This document shows, one piece after another, positions 1-11,000 of a DNA stretch of 64,000 nt. The notes beneath the pieces were generated by a model. That model was not told the origin of the DNA and made no database searches. It was given only the letters and a program-made list of their open reading frames with translations. Each line of letters starts with the position of its first letter. Positions within the stretch are counted from its first letter, which is position 1. Origin of the DNA: Crotalaria pallida (Eukaryota; Streptophyta; Magnoliopsida; Fabales; Fabaceae); contig CM075650.1 in the NCBI GenBank assembly GCA_037953625.1, positions 44,148,206 to 44,212,205 on the forward strand. Direction: 5' to 3'. The position numbers were made by a program, and so were the translations under genes.

Positions 1-909
1 ACTATTAAACCCTAATCCTATAACTCTAACTATCCCTAACTCAAAGTGTCGAAAAGAGACTCCCCTTACCTTAGAGAAGGAGAGAGCTCACACAAAGCTC
101 CAGACCTTGAATCTTACTCCGATCTACTCGGACTTCAACTCTCCTGACCGATCTCCACTCCGTTCTTCAAGATTGGAGGAGAGAGAGAGGAGCCCTAGGA
201 GAGAGAAAGAGCTTCATGGAGAGAGAGAGGGAGAGCCACCAAGGGAGGAGATGAGGATGAAGACATGAAGGAGGAGATGAATCTCAAGGGTGAAGGCTTG
301 AAAGGGAGGATTTGAGTGGTTGATGGTGATTGGGTGGATGAGAGGGAGAGTAAAACGTATGAGAGGGAGAAGAAGAGAGAAAGAGAGGAAGAGAGAGAGA
401 GGGTCGAGATTTTAGATAAGGGAGGGGGTGTGTGGCTGAAATAGGGGGAGAAAGAGTGGAAAAATACGTTTCTGCCCTTACTTTATTTTTTTTCTGCATC
501 AGACCTGAAGTAATCGATTACTTGCCCAAAGTAATCGATTACTTTGCTAAAATAATTGATTACTCTCCTCAATTAATCGATTACTCTTGAAGTATCATAC
601 ATTGACCAGAGCACTGATAATCGATTACTTTGCCCCCAAGTAATCGATTATCACCTGAAATAATCGATTATCTTCTTAAGAGTAATCGATTACAATTGAT
701 GCAACATCAAAGAGATTCTACTGGAGGGCTTGTTATCGATTACTTCCCCACAAGGTAATTGATTACCTTGCCCAAAACTCCTATTTTGATAGATTCTAAC
801 TCTAAGACACTACTCTTAACTCCTACCCATGGTTTACTATTGGTTTCCTCATGAATTCTAACTTAGATTTCTCCTAATTAAACTTAGAACTAAAATCAGG
901 GATGTTACA
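1..909 (-). mobile_element. Partial Tekay-like Gypsy LTR (right-hand part only)
   Basis: The block ends with GGGATGTTACA at 899-909, the reverse complement of the TGTAACATCCC start seen in element D, so this is the beginning of an LTR read on the minus strand; the rest lies outside the window. In minus-strand order it shows the terminus, an array of TAATCGATTA palindromes, then a CT-rich stretch and a splice-donor-like GTAAGG near 72. D has the same order. No credible gene is present: the open frame at 284-499 is only the CT/GA-rich leader. Whether it belongs to a full element or a solo LTR cannot be seen. Confidence 0.6.
505..770. repeat. TAATCGATTA palindrome array, ~21 bp phased
   Basis: About ten copies of TAATCGATTA or one-base variants (TAATTGATTA, TTATCGATTA). 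The first four have centres at 515.5, 536.5, 557.5 and 578.5, exactly 21 bp apart. Later ones lie at 622.5, 645.5, 665.5, 687.5, 737.5 and 760.5, with 20-23 bp steps inside groups. The linkers are unrelated, so this is not a simple tandem repeat. Confidence 0.9.
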
Positions 910-911
910 TG

Positions 912-1098
912 TAAGGCCCCAACTGAAATCTTGGGAATGGGACACGGGTGCTAGTAGCCCCGGATTCGATTCCCACTAAAAACATCCCGCTGGGAGAGCC
1001 AGCCACGCAGCTCGCTCCGGATTAGTCTCAAGGGCTCCCTGGTATTAAAGGTGCTCTTGGGGATATTGGTGGTTCCGCAAGGAATATCGACAAAAAAA
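912..1098 (+). mobile_element. tRNA-derived SINE
   Basis: A roughly 185 bp unit with a pol III B-box-like GGATTCGATTCCC near 953-965 and a 3' end running into an A-rich tract at about 1091-1098. It sits directly beside the LTR terminus. No clear target duplication is visible, so the 5' boundary is approximate. Confidence 0.55.
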
Positions 1099-1219
1099 AT
1101 ACAATAATAGTATATTATTCCATAAATTATGAGTTCATAAGTTTTAAGAAAATACTTCTAAAATAAAAATATGAAATAAAGCAAAATAATTGTAAGCATC
1201 TGATTTCCAGTGGTGTCTC

Positions 1220-1415
1220 TCACTCATCCCATATGACTTGTACTAGTTTGATTTGGTTCCGCTTCCTCCCATGTGACATTATCAAGTACAATAGTACATC
1301 ATCATCATCGTCTTCTAATTCGACACCATCACCGAATAAAAGGAATTCTTCATCACCGATATCATGCCTTCTTATAAAATTGTGAAAAGTCATGCTAGCA
1401 ACAATGATTTGAGTT
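1220..1415 (-). pseudogene. C-terminal scrap of a PIF/Harbinger (HARBI1-like) transposase
   Basis: A minus-strand frame from 1415 to a TGA at 1220-1222 starts with a segment like the C-terminal core of plant HARBI1-type nucleases (IVASMTFHNFIRR), followed by an acidic stretch and a last segment containing IKLVQVIWDE. Only about 62 codons remain and there is no start codon or upstream DDE catalytic part, so it is a fossil fragment. The assignment rests on motif memory and is moderate. Confidence 0.45.
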
Positions 1416-2925
1416 TACTACTACAAACAAGTAATTTAATTCCAGTTCCATACGCAATAACCAGGATTGAAAATGGCGGGATTAAAATTAAGACAATTTA
1501 AGATCCTAGTTCTTTAAAAACATGGAACCTGGATTGTAAATACTAGCGAACCAGTTCTTTATTTATAACTAAAACAAAATAAATAAAAAGTTACCATAAG
1601 TAAAACCAGAATGTTTTTAATTAGTAGGCACTTTAAAAAAAAATGTATGTGTACATTATATAACTTGATCAAAACATGATAACTTGATAAAATACTATTC
1701 ATGAAAAGGTGCAAGGATAATAACTTAAAGGGATAAACAAGAAGATGTGCCAGGACCAATTCCTTGAGCTATGTGGAGGAGTTACTCTATGTTGATATCA
1801 CCAGGATAGTGCTGTAAAAGCTGTAAATTAGCCACAAAATCACCACTTAGTAATCTGCTTTTCACACAAAGTAGCATGGCACAACAGATCCAAAGAAGTA
1901 TATCCAGCATAAAGAGAAAAAAAATAGTATAGCCAGGTAATATATCATTCATCTAAATGATACAAATAAAAAAAAAAGAAGGAACCTACACTAAGATTAT
2001 TGTACATTAATCATTGACTTTATTGCAAAAGATAGAGACCTGGACACAAAGGATTACTCAAAAGTGTATCCATCGGAAGGCATAGAACTGTGGTTTAACC
2101 TGTTCTATTGAGGCTTCAACTTTATACAACGTGGAAATGTATAAACACTGTTACATTATTTCAAAACCCACTATGCCCTCAAACCGAATGTGCAATATTG
2201 AATCTCAAATACCGCAGCAGAACATTGTTATAAATCACTATGTAAACCAATTCAAAAACCTGTATCATGTATAATTATGTAGATAAGGAATAACTCTCAA
2301 TCCTTTATCTATTCAACATTCTCCTGCCTAATTCTATAACCTGTTCATTCATCCTGCTGAGCAGACGGACCTTACAACAGTTTTTCAACAATATTAGACC
2401 CCAATTTTGCAGCAATAATAAGGAGTTTTTCACCATACATAGCATGTGCAATGTCTTATCCTTGTTGCTTGCCTATCTTCATCAAGTACCTAATATCTAT
2501 ATCACAGAGAACTCTTTACACCAAATATACCAAGTGTAGACAACGCTACCATCATTGCTAAATGACATACTGAAAACATGATTTATCTAATCACAGTATG
2601 TTATTAGCATTTTCAGAATAGTTAATCAACACGCGTTATATGTTCCATACTTCTCAAGGAAACTCCAAAACCAAAGTAAAAACCTTCTACTGAATAAGAA
2701 CTAGAATTTAGTATACCTAATTTAGTGAGAAGAATAGAGAGAACAAGATCAATAGGTCCTCCACCAATGATAAGAACTAGAAGCACCTTGAGCCTTGGAG
2801 AAGCCTCTCCTTTCCATATGCAGAAATAGGTATCCTCTATCTTTGAAGGGTGTGTGACAGGGAACTAACACCAGCACAAAACTTATATTTTTATTAATTG
2901 TATACGAGATTCAAAACGTTACATT
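1416..2925. other. AT-rich intergenic stretch, nothing recognised
   Basis: No sizeable reading frame, tRNA or clear repeat structure stands out. The short minus-strand frame at 1559-1759 is low-complexity and looks random. It could include decayed transposon or UTR remains. Confidence 0.5.
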
Positions 2926-3299
2926 TAGAATCGTAGAACCACATAACACACAGCTCATTAAAATTTGAAGAATCGATCGTACGATTCAAACGAGTCAACA
3001 AATTTATTTTTTTTTTTAAATTAAAATTCAATTCAATTGCTGAATAGAAGCAGACTGGCCCATTTTCAAGCCCAAACCATAAGATTGCTTCCTTCAATTA
3101 TATAAACCTGAATTCATAGCACCAGCTGCAGCACTGACCTCAAAACCCTAGAACTCCAGATCAAACTTCATTAGAAAAAATGGAGCATGTTAGTGTTGAA
3201 TCAAAGAGATTTTGATGAAGTCAATTGAATTAGATCGGTTCTCGGCCAAGGCTTTTATAAAGTCAAATGAATCAGTGTCTCGGTCTTTGGTGAACCAGT

Positions 3300-4110
3300 T
3301 CCGTGTGTTGATTTCGGTCTTTGATTAATCAGCTCAGCACATGCTCGGCTACCTGTAGCAAGTCAGTAGTTCAGGTTCAAGCTCGGAATATGCTCGGACA
3401 TATGTATCGAGTCTGAAGATCAAGAACAAGCTCGGCAGTTGCTCAGGTGCAAGTTCGGAAGACGTTCGGAATTTGCTCAGTCGAACATGTAGCACAAGCC
3501 AAGATATCAAGGTCAAACAAAAGCTCAGTTCAGAAGATGCTCAGAACATGTTTGGAAGATGCTCAGCAGTTGCTCTGAAGAAATGTAGTTGAACCAGCAG
3601 CAAGTCAGAAGCTCAGATGCAAACTCGAAGATGATCAGCCAATGTAGTTGAACCAGCAGCGAGCCAGAAGTTTTGTTCAAACAAGTAACATGTTATATCA
3701 TTAGCTCGGCAAAACCATCAGCTTGGCCTTTGGTGCAACCAAGTCAAAATCTTAAGTAAATAGCTCAACCGAAGTTAAGCTCGGCCTTCGAGTAAAATAG
3801 CAAAGCATCAGTGCGTCAGAAGTTTTGCTCGGCCTTCGCTACAGTCAAGTGAAGTGTCAAGCCAGAGCTTGGTTCAGAGTCAAACTCAAGATAATATACA
3901 AAGCTCGGCCAAGGACGTCAAGGTCACTCAAGCCAGAATGCAAATGCTCGACCACAGCTCGGAAGTCAAAGGTCAAGTTCAAGCTCAGTTCACACTTGGT
4001 CAATTTCAGTGCAAGCATCATCAAGCTCAGATCTTCAGCCCGGTTCAAGCTCAGTTCTGTCTTAGCTCTCTGCTGCATAAGAAATCAAGTTCCCTAGCTC
4101 GAACAGATAA
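3300..4110 (+). repeat. Degenerate GCTCGG/GCTCAG word array in LTR F
   Basis: AGCTCGG and one-base variants (AGCTCAG, TGCTCGG, AGTTCGG) recur dozens of times at irregular 10-40 bp intervals, with one longer local duplication around 3590-3680 (TTGAACCAGCAGC twice). Overlapping open frames at 3825-4183 on both strands are by-products of this array. Confidence 0.6.
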
Positions 4111-4741
4111 CAAGCTCGGATATTGTTCATCGTCTTCAACATTCAGTTATCTCAACGCTGCCAAACTTGAATTTCAAATTTAAAAAGGGATTGAATTTGG
4201 AAAGGACAATACGTGTCTCTGTACATTGCTGTGAATTGGAAGCATCTGGAATCATTCTTTGGAAAGGACATACGTGGATAAGAACGTTGCAATAAAATGG
4301 ATAATATCTAGAATATCCGTTGCAAGGACACTATGTCACAAAATATCTTTCCTCTTGTTGGGTGCTGAGATCAGTATAAAAGCACCAGCTATCCTTCTCC
4401 AGAAACACTGAATACAAGAGAGAACAAGACACACCAAGATAACAACAACAACAACAACATTTTCTTAGAGCACAGAGAAACAAAACTTTCACATTTGAAA
4501 TCTAAGTTTCAATATTCTCTGTGAAATCCCTTCCTTAATCGATTACTCACCAGATACTCAAACTTTCTAAATCATATTCTGTTGAGTTTCGAGTTGGAGC
4601 CATACTCTTTTCTTTCATCTTTGTAACCTATTGAAACGAAGGTGTTCTTGAAGGTTTCAAGAAACTTCGGTGTTGTCAAGTGCTGAAGAGGTTCTTCAGC
4701 CATCAATTTATTTGGGGTAGATTTCAAGGGTTTGGTACACT

Positions 4742-6220
4742 TGTTGGCAATTCGGCAAGTGTACCGATCGCACAAGTAATAAAGAGTAAGTAAATTATCG
4801 TTCCACTCGGGGATTGCAAATTGTTTCTAATTTATTTCACCTAATTGCGATTACTATGTATAACTTGTATGGGTTTTGAGTTTAGAAAGGAATGGAGAAT
4901 TAATGGTATGAAACAATTCAGAAACTAAAAAGGATTTTGAAACAAATATGGAAAAGGTTAGGAACTTGGATTCATTGTAGGATTAGGTTATTAATTATGA
5001 AAATATGTTTTCCAATAAATCAAAAACTCCAGAAACAATAAAAGCTAGATCCCTCATGGCAATTATGTTTCTTACTAAACTTTACCCCTTAATCCCTTAA
5101 GTGAGTTATAATTCATAAGAGTTATACAATTACCCAAAAGTATTCCTACGAGTTGAATAATTATATTGTTTAGTTGAAAGGCCTAATCTTAATCCTAATT
5201 TTCCAATTAAGGTTCAGATTACCAAAGCAAAACATAAAGTGATCAATTCTATGAATTGTAATTAAAACACAACCAAACAATTGATTTAAAAGGAAAAACA
5301 TTAATTCATGAATAAATATCCAAATTAAGATCCATACAAATCCACCTTATTCCTAACAAGAGGTTCAATTATACATATTGGAAGAAGAAATACAAGGAAT
5401 GGGAAAAACTAATAATCATAGACAATAATTAATTTACCCCCAAGAGATCTTCAATCATCAAGTGAATCCCTCCAGCAATGTTGATCTCTAATCCTTGTGC
5501 CTTGCCTCCTTGCTCTCAATTGCATAACAGCCTCTCTTCTCTAATCCTAATTTTATTCTAATCTTCTTATTTTGCTCTGAAAAGTCTCCCAAACTTAATG
5601 GAAAAACCTATATTTAAAGTCTAAAACTAATCCCAATTGATAAGATATGATAAGATCCTATTAGAATAAACTAATCTTTAAGAATCTTATCTACAAATAG
5701 AATTTATCATTAAAATCCTTCTAGAATCCCGTATTTGTGACTGACAGAAACTTCGTCACTGATTTTGACCCCAAAGATTAACTAATTTGAGCAAGGCTAT
5801 TTCTGACAAAGTTGTAGATCTTTTCCTTAGCTTCAAAATGATACAAAAATCGTCTCATTTGGATAAGCGTAGCTCACGTTATGGTCAAAACAGTGAACAA
5901 TGTCACTTTCTCACACTTTGTGCGCCTGGGCGCCCAGGGCCTCACGCCTGGGCGTGCGTCACCTGCTCCGGCTCCGTTTCGCTCCGTTCTTGCGCCATTT
6001 TCAAGGTCTTTTCATCCTCTTTCATGCTCCATATTTATTTTCTTCATTTATGCTCCGAAAGTACCTGAAACAACCCCAAAACGGATCAAAACGTTCAAAG
6101 GATTCTAAATTACCTTTCTTCATTTATACAAAAAGTCCTAAATTTACAAGAGAAACAAGCCAAATCCATAGTAAAAGGGAGTCTAAATCATACTCAAAGC
6201 ATCATATATTAGACCCAAAT
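4742..6220 (+). mobile_element. Insertion nested in LTR F (LTR-like, ~1.48 kb)
   Basis: Compared with the matching part of element A's LTR, about 1.48 kb is inserted in the phrase GGTACACTCTTGAA. The inserted sequence starts TGTTGGCAATTCGGCAAG and is flanked by CACT at 4738-4741 and 6221-6224. It resembles the solo LTR class beginning TGTTGGCAATT, but its 3' end does not show a clean CA, so exact borders and class are uncertain. It contains a G+C-rich palindrome pair at 5922-5955. Confidence 0.55.
5922..5955. repeat. CGCCTGGGCG palindrome pair, 22 bp apart
   Basis: GCGCCTGGGCGC (5922-5933) and ACGCCTGGGCGT (5944-5955) share CGCCTGGGCG, and the outer base pair changes on both sides together (G..C to A..T). 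Centres 5927.5 and 5949.5 are 22 bp apart. The overlapping CCTGGGCGCCCAGG (5925-5938) is a perfect palindrome. Confidence 0.8.
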
Positions 6221-6812
6221 CACTCTTGAAGGGTTAGGTTTAGAGAGGTTCTCTTGTAAATCCTTGTGTATCCATCTAAATTGATTTTGAGTAAAAGCTC
6301 CCTAAGGTTTAGGGATGACTGGACGTAGCTCTCAAGTGGGTGAGAGTGAATCAGTATAAAATTTCCTGTGTCCCTTTCTTTACTGCTTTCTGCATTATTT
6401 GTTCTTGCTTATTTTCGAGCATTTTAGTCGGCAAAACCGAACCTATGTTTGTTGATTTGTGCTCGCTAAATTCACTCTGTAAAAACCGATTTCTGTGTGT
6501 AGCAGCTCGGATAATCTATTGTCGGCTTAGACAATAGATTGTCAGCATCTGCTCGACAATAACTCGACAATTTTCATAAAACCAGCAAGCATAAATTAAC
6601 AACTTTCAATTAATCCGAAAAATTGGTACTATTGCTTCAAACTACTATTCAACCCCCATCTAGTAGATTGTTAGGCCGCTTATTGGTTTCCAACAGTTAG
6701 CGGTAAAAGAAAAGGCAAAGAAGTTGAATCGTCCTATGAAACCATTGATAAAAGAGTGACCACGAGCATTTTACCCACCATAACCATCGAAGACAATTTC
6801 GAAGAAATCTCT

Positions 6813-7435
6813 TCACTTTTCATTGGAAGTGGCGTACCTTTGGAAGTCATAGATATCGATAAGTTGCTCAAAATGTGCGTAAAGCTCGATCAGAGAATGG
6901 CTAAGATAAAGGAAGCTGTAGATGAGCATGAGGTGTGGTGAAGGAGGACTGGTTGCTCTATCTGGGTGGAAGTCATAGATATCGAGCAACTTATCGATAT
7001 CTATGACTTCCAAAGGTACGTTGCTTTCGATGAAAAGCGAAGAGATTTCTTCGTAATTGTCTTTGATGGTTATGGTGAGTAAAAAGCTCACGGTCACTCT
7101 TTTGGCAACGGTTTCAGAGGAGGATTCAACTTCTTTGCCTTTTCTTTTACCACTTACGAGCTCCATTTTCTCAAATAAAGTTCGATATGGAGTTCTAGGG
7201 TTTTGAGGTAACTGTTGCAGCTTCTCCTATGAATTCAGGTTTATATATTCGAAGGAATCAATCTTAAGGCATGGACTTGAAAATGGGTCATTCTACTTCT
7301 ATTCAGCAATTGAATTGAATTTTAATTTTGAAAAAAAGTTTTTGTTGAATTATTTGAATCGTACAATCATTTCTTCAAATTTTAATGAGTTGTGTTTTAT
7401 GTGATTCTACTATTCTAACGAGTTGGGTATTGCTG
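6813..7435 (-). pseudogene. Inverted right copy of the unrecognised host gene
   Basis: Read on the minus strand, 7435-7167 repeats the promoter and leader of the left copy, and an ATG at 7166 opens a frame starting MELVSGKRKGKEVESSSE. Homology to the left copy stops after the GATAAGTTGCTC word near 6983. From there the frame runs into reverse-complemented left-copy sequence and ends at 6813. It is therefore truncated and fused to antisense sequence. The arms differ at many positions, so the duplication is not recent. Function unknown. Confidence 0.5.
6968..7011. repeat. Perfect fold-back at the centre of the gene inversion
   Basis: An 18 bp arm (6968-6985) and its exact reverse complement (6994-7011) are separated by 8 bases. 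Both arms belong to the exon phrase around GAAGTCATAGATATCGA, so one extra reversed exon piece was added at the junction. Confidence 0.85.
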
Positions 7436-7449
7436 TGTCTGCCCATTAT

Positions 7450-8041
7450 CTCAACCCAAATAAAAAAGTAATAGGAGTATGAATATCACGAGAATGTTCA
7501 TAATGGAATATCAATTAAAATGTACTACAAGGTCCAAATCATATATGATAGATGAAAGTAATCTGAGCAAAAATATTAAAGTTACACAAGACAACTTTTC
7601 CAGTCTGGTCAAGGAGAAATAAAAAGGAAAATGTAAGGAACATGATGGTAGGAACAAAGTTCATAACTGAGGTACACGTTTGTCTAATCATCCATGGAAT
7701 AATCTACTTCATCACTAGAATCTCGAAAGCACCAACCAGACAGTGTTTGTTTAGCTCCAGACCTGAAAGCAAGTCGATTCCTAACAACTCTCCATTTAAA
7801 GTAACCAACTTAGCACTTAAATATACTCTAAAGTCTGCAAAAGTCCAATAAAAACAGGACATCAACGCCATGCATTTTTTTCACAGTATCTGGGAAATAA
7901 TTTGCCCTTCACCTTTCATTTTCATCTGCTTGCTCTAAAGAAACAATAAACTAGATGCATACAAACACTGCTCTAAACCAAGTGAAAGATAAGGTAGGTA
8001 ACACAACAGTCTATTTCTCTTCTTCACAGAAATATAAGGTC
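7450..8041. other. Intergenic / 3' flank of the RRM gene
   Basis: No gene is seen. The part next to 8041 is expected to hold the 3' UTR of the minus-strand gene. The short plus frame 7642-7851 has no recognisable content. Confidence 0.5.
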
Positions 8042-11000
8042 TTACTTCTCACTGCGTTTTCTTTTGAGGGATCCACTTAGAGCAGCCTTAGCTTTTGCCC
8101 ACTCTTTCAAAGAAGCAGCATTTCTCATAAACGAGCATGTTTCGCTTATTTCAACAACTTCAGTGGATCTTTCCTTTGGGATTGTTTCTTCAGTGGATCT
8201 TTCCCATGGTCTTGTTTCAATACTTTCCTCAACTATTGGAGGAGAAGCAATATCAGTGGCACCAAAATGCTGACTCTTTTCGGGGATAGTCTCCCCCAAG
8301 CCAAACCCATCACTGACAACTTCTTTCATAGCATCCTTAGCTAAACCATTGTGCTTGCTAGCAATGAATTTGGCAGGGTACACAATGGGCTCTTTGGGCG
8401 TTGGCTCTGGGAAAGTAATGCCAGGCACTATCTGTGAAATGCTAAATGAATTGTTATTCTCATGAACCATTTGTGTCCATGATTGCTTTTGCAGCCATGA
8501 AGCACCTCTGCCTGTCTTATTTGATGCCAAATTTTTGTCGGTAGGCTGAGCTTCAGCATGCTCTTTTATAACTTGTATATCGGTAGGCGGAGCTTCAGCA
8601 AGCTCTTCTATCACTTGTGTATTTGTAGGTCCATCCCTTTCCATGTTTTCAGTTTCTTTGCCCCTCTTATTTGGTGCCACATTTTTGTCAGTAGGCTGAC
8701 CGTCAGCATTCTCTTTTATCACTAGTGTATCGGTAGGCTGAGCTTCAGCAGGCTCTTCTATCACTTGTGTATTCGTATCCCTTTCCATGTTTTCAGTTTT
8801 TCTGCATGTCTTATTCAGTGCCACATTTTTGTCGGTAGGTTGAGATTCAGCATGCTCTTTTATCACTTGTGTATCAGTAGGCAGAGCTTCAGCAAGCACT
8901 TCTGTCACTTGCGTATTGGTAGCTCTGCTCACTGTGCATCTATCCCTTTCCGAGTTTTTAGTTTTTTTCTTTCTGGATGAGAGTGCACTGGGACTATCAG
9001 ATCTTTGTTGCTCTTTACCAGAATCGAACTTTGGCAGTATGAGAGATGCATTGAAAGCAGTATTGCCTCCATCACCAAGAAGTTTTTTCCATGAAGACTT
9101 CTGAGACCAAGAAACTTTAGTTGATTCCTCAAAACTATCTTCTGACTCAGTAGGTTCCGCATCAGATCCCAGCTCATCTGGAAAGGTTTTCATACTACGA
9201 TTGCCTCCAGGGGTAGTAGACACACCCTCATTGCTTTCCTTTTCCAATTTGGGAAGTGACTTTCTCTTCTTGCTAGGATTGCTATTATTCCTTTTCTTCA
9301 TTTCAGGCATAGTCTTGCTGGGTTCTTCCTTGGAAATTCTTGTTTCATTCAACCATGATTCCTGAATATCCAAAACAGCAATAAGACAAAACAGAGATAC
9401 ACATATTCTTTGGTAAAAGGAAACGGACATTACCAAATTCCCAACTAAACATAACCTAACATGACTTTATCCCCCCCTCAACCACAAAAGATGAAGGGGG
9501 AAAAAAACCAACCTGATTTTGCAGAATTCTTTCAAGTTCCTGGCTACCTGATAAAGCTGCTTTTCTTTTATTTGTTTGAATATTAATTATGAGGTCATCT
9601 TCATCTGTTCCACTATATATCTCACATTCATTGGAATGTAAGGCATCAGGTGATTCAATAGAATCCTGTTGCTTTTCAAGATGCTTGGCGTTGGAAACCT
9701 TTTCTTTTTCCAATAGCTTGTTCATCACAGCATTCATTATGTTAATTTCTTCATCATTCATTCCATCACTTTCTGCTACCCTATCAAAAGATAGCTTTCC
9801 TCTTTCTGTGCCAGAAGGACTACAATGTTCCTCACAATCACAGAAATGCACAGGCATTGGAGGCACTTTAATATTCTGGAAACTGTATTTGTGCTTGCCA
9901 GTTCCACCGAACGGTATGGATTTCACCTGTAGTGTAGCATGTAAATATTGATTCATATCATTCACCAATAATATTATATATAATTAAATATAGGGGAAAA
10001 GGGAGAATACATTTTATTTTAATTTTTTGGTGAAGGGAAGAATACATTCAATATAATTAAATAACTATATGTTCAATATCAATAAAACAATTTAAGAACC
10101 GAAAAGGTTAAGAGCATACATATTAAGCAAAAAAATTTAGCACTGGAAGCAAGAAGCATCACCACATGAGCAACATATATAGACATTGATGTATGAGTTT
10201 GAAAAAAATGCAAGAATGCATGGTAAATAACTTGTAATCACATATTTATTCATTAAAGTCACTAGACAGTATTTTTCGTACAAAAATTGGTGATGACGAA
10301 TTTCCTCAATAAATATGAAGCAAGGGAGAGGGGCATTGTTGATTGCGAGATGAGTACCCAATTGTGGGATCTTGCATGGTGAACACTTATTCAGCAGCAA
10401 TCAGAAAGCCTAAGTTTAAAGATCAAATATTTTCTACATTCTGGATTGCTAATGATTATAGCGCTGATTGTAATATGCCACACTGGACCATAATTATGGT
10501 TATCAGGTAAAGTAACTGCTATTTTAGTATTATTTTTATTTATATTTTAGTCCTAGGGATGTGCAGTAATTTCCCCATGTATATGCACAGAAGTATTTGG
10601 CCTTGCGTTTATGTTAGCATCATGTTATTTTATTCTTGGCTTGAATGCATTTTTTTCCTCTCAACTTTTGCTCATGTGCAAATTCTGTCCCCTGAAATTT
10701 TTTTTCAAGCGGTTTTGTCCTCAACTTTTTAGTTATGCAACGTTAGTCCCTCTGTCATGTTTCTGCCCAAAAACTAACAAAAGACAGCAATGTGGCTACA
10801 TTGGCCGTCGTAAGCCACATAGGCCCCTTTCATTAGTTTTTAGACTGAAACTTGGCAGAGGGACTAACCTTGCATAACCGAAGACGTCTGATGACCAAAA
10901 CCCTCATAAAAACAAGTCAGGGGCCAAAACCTCACACAAGAGCAAATGTTGTCATGTTGAAGGACAAAAGGTGCATTTAAGCCTTTACATTTAGTAAAAC

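Larger units (their letters stand above)
3194..6695 (+). mobile_element. Solo LTR of a SIRE-type Copia element (F), TSD GTTAG
   Basis: The block starts TGTTGAATC and ends TTGGTTTCCAACA, flanked by direct 5 bp repeats GTTAG (3189-3193 and 6696-6700). The last 40 bases closely match the end of element A's LTR. No gag or pol is present, so it is a solo LTR produced by LTR-LTR recombination. The left 900 bp is rich in degenerate GCTCGG/GCTCAG words. A further insertion lies at 4742-6220. Near the 3' end, where element A has its ACTCGAGT palindromes, F instead has an inverted repeat built on AATCTATTGTC/GACAATAGATT (6512-6540). Confidence 0.85.
2926..6941 (+). pseudogene. Unrecognised host gene, left copy, split by a solo LTR
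   Basis: The sequence from about 2926 to 3179 (with TATATAAACC at 3099-3108 and a 5' leader) and an ATG at 3180 match, in inverted orientation, the region 7435-7167. The reading frame is cut at 3193 by a 3.5 kb LTR and resumes after the target duplication at 6701, ending with TGA at 6939-6941. Without the insertion the product would be about 85 residues beginning MEHVSGKRKGKEVESS, a basic stretch, then an acidic part with EEISSLFI. I do not recognise the family. It may be only the first exon of a longer gene. It is disrupted as it stands. Confidence 0.5.

Noticed and set aside
1..60. CCCTAA words suggesting telomere-like repeats
   Set aside because: Only irregular CCTAA/CCCTAA words occur at the start, with no tandem array; it is the leader of an LTR.
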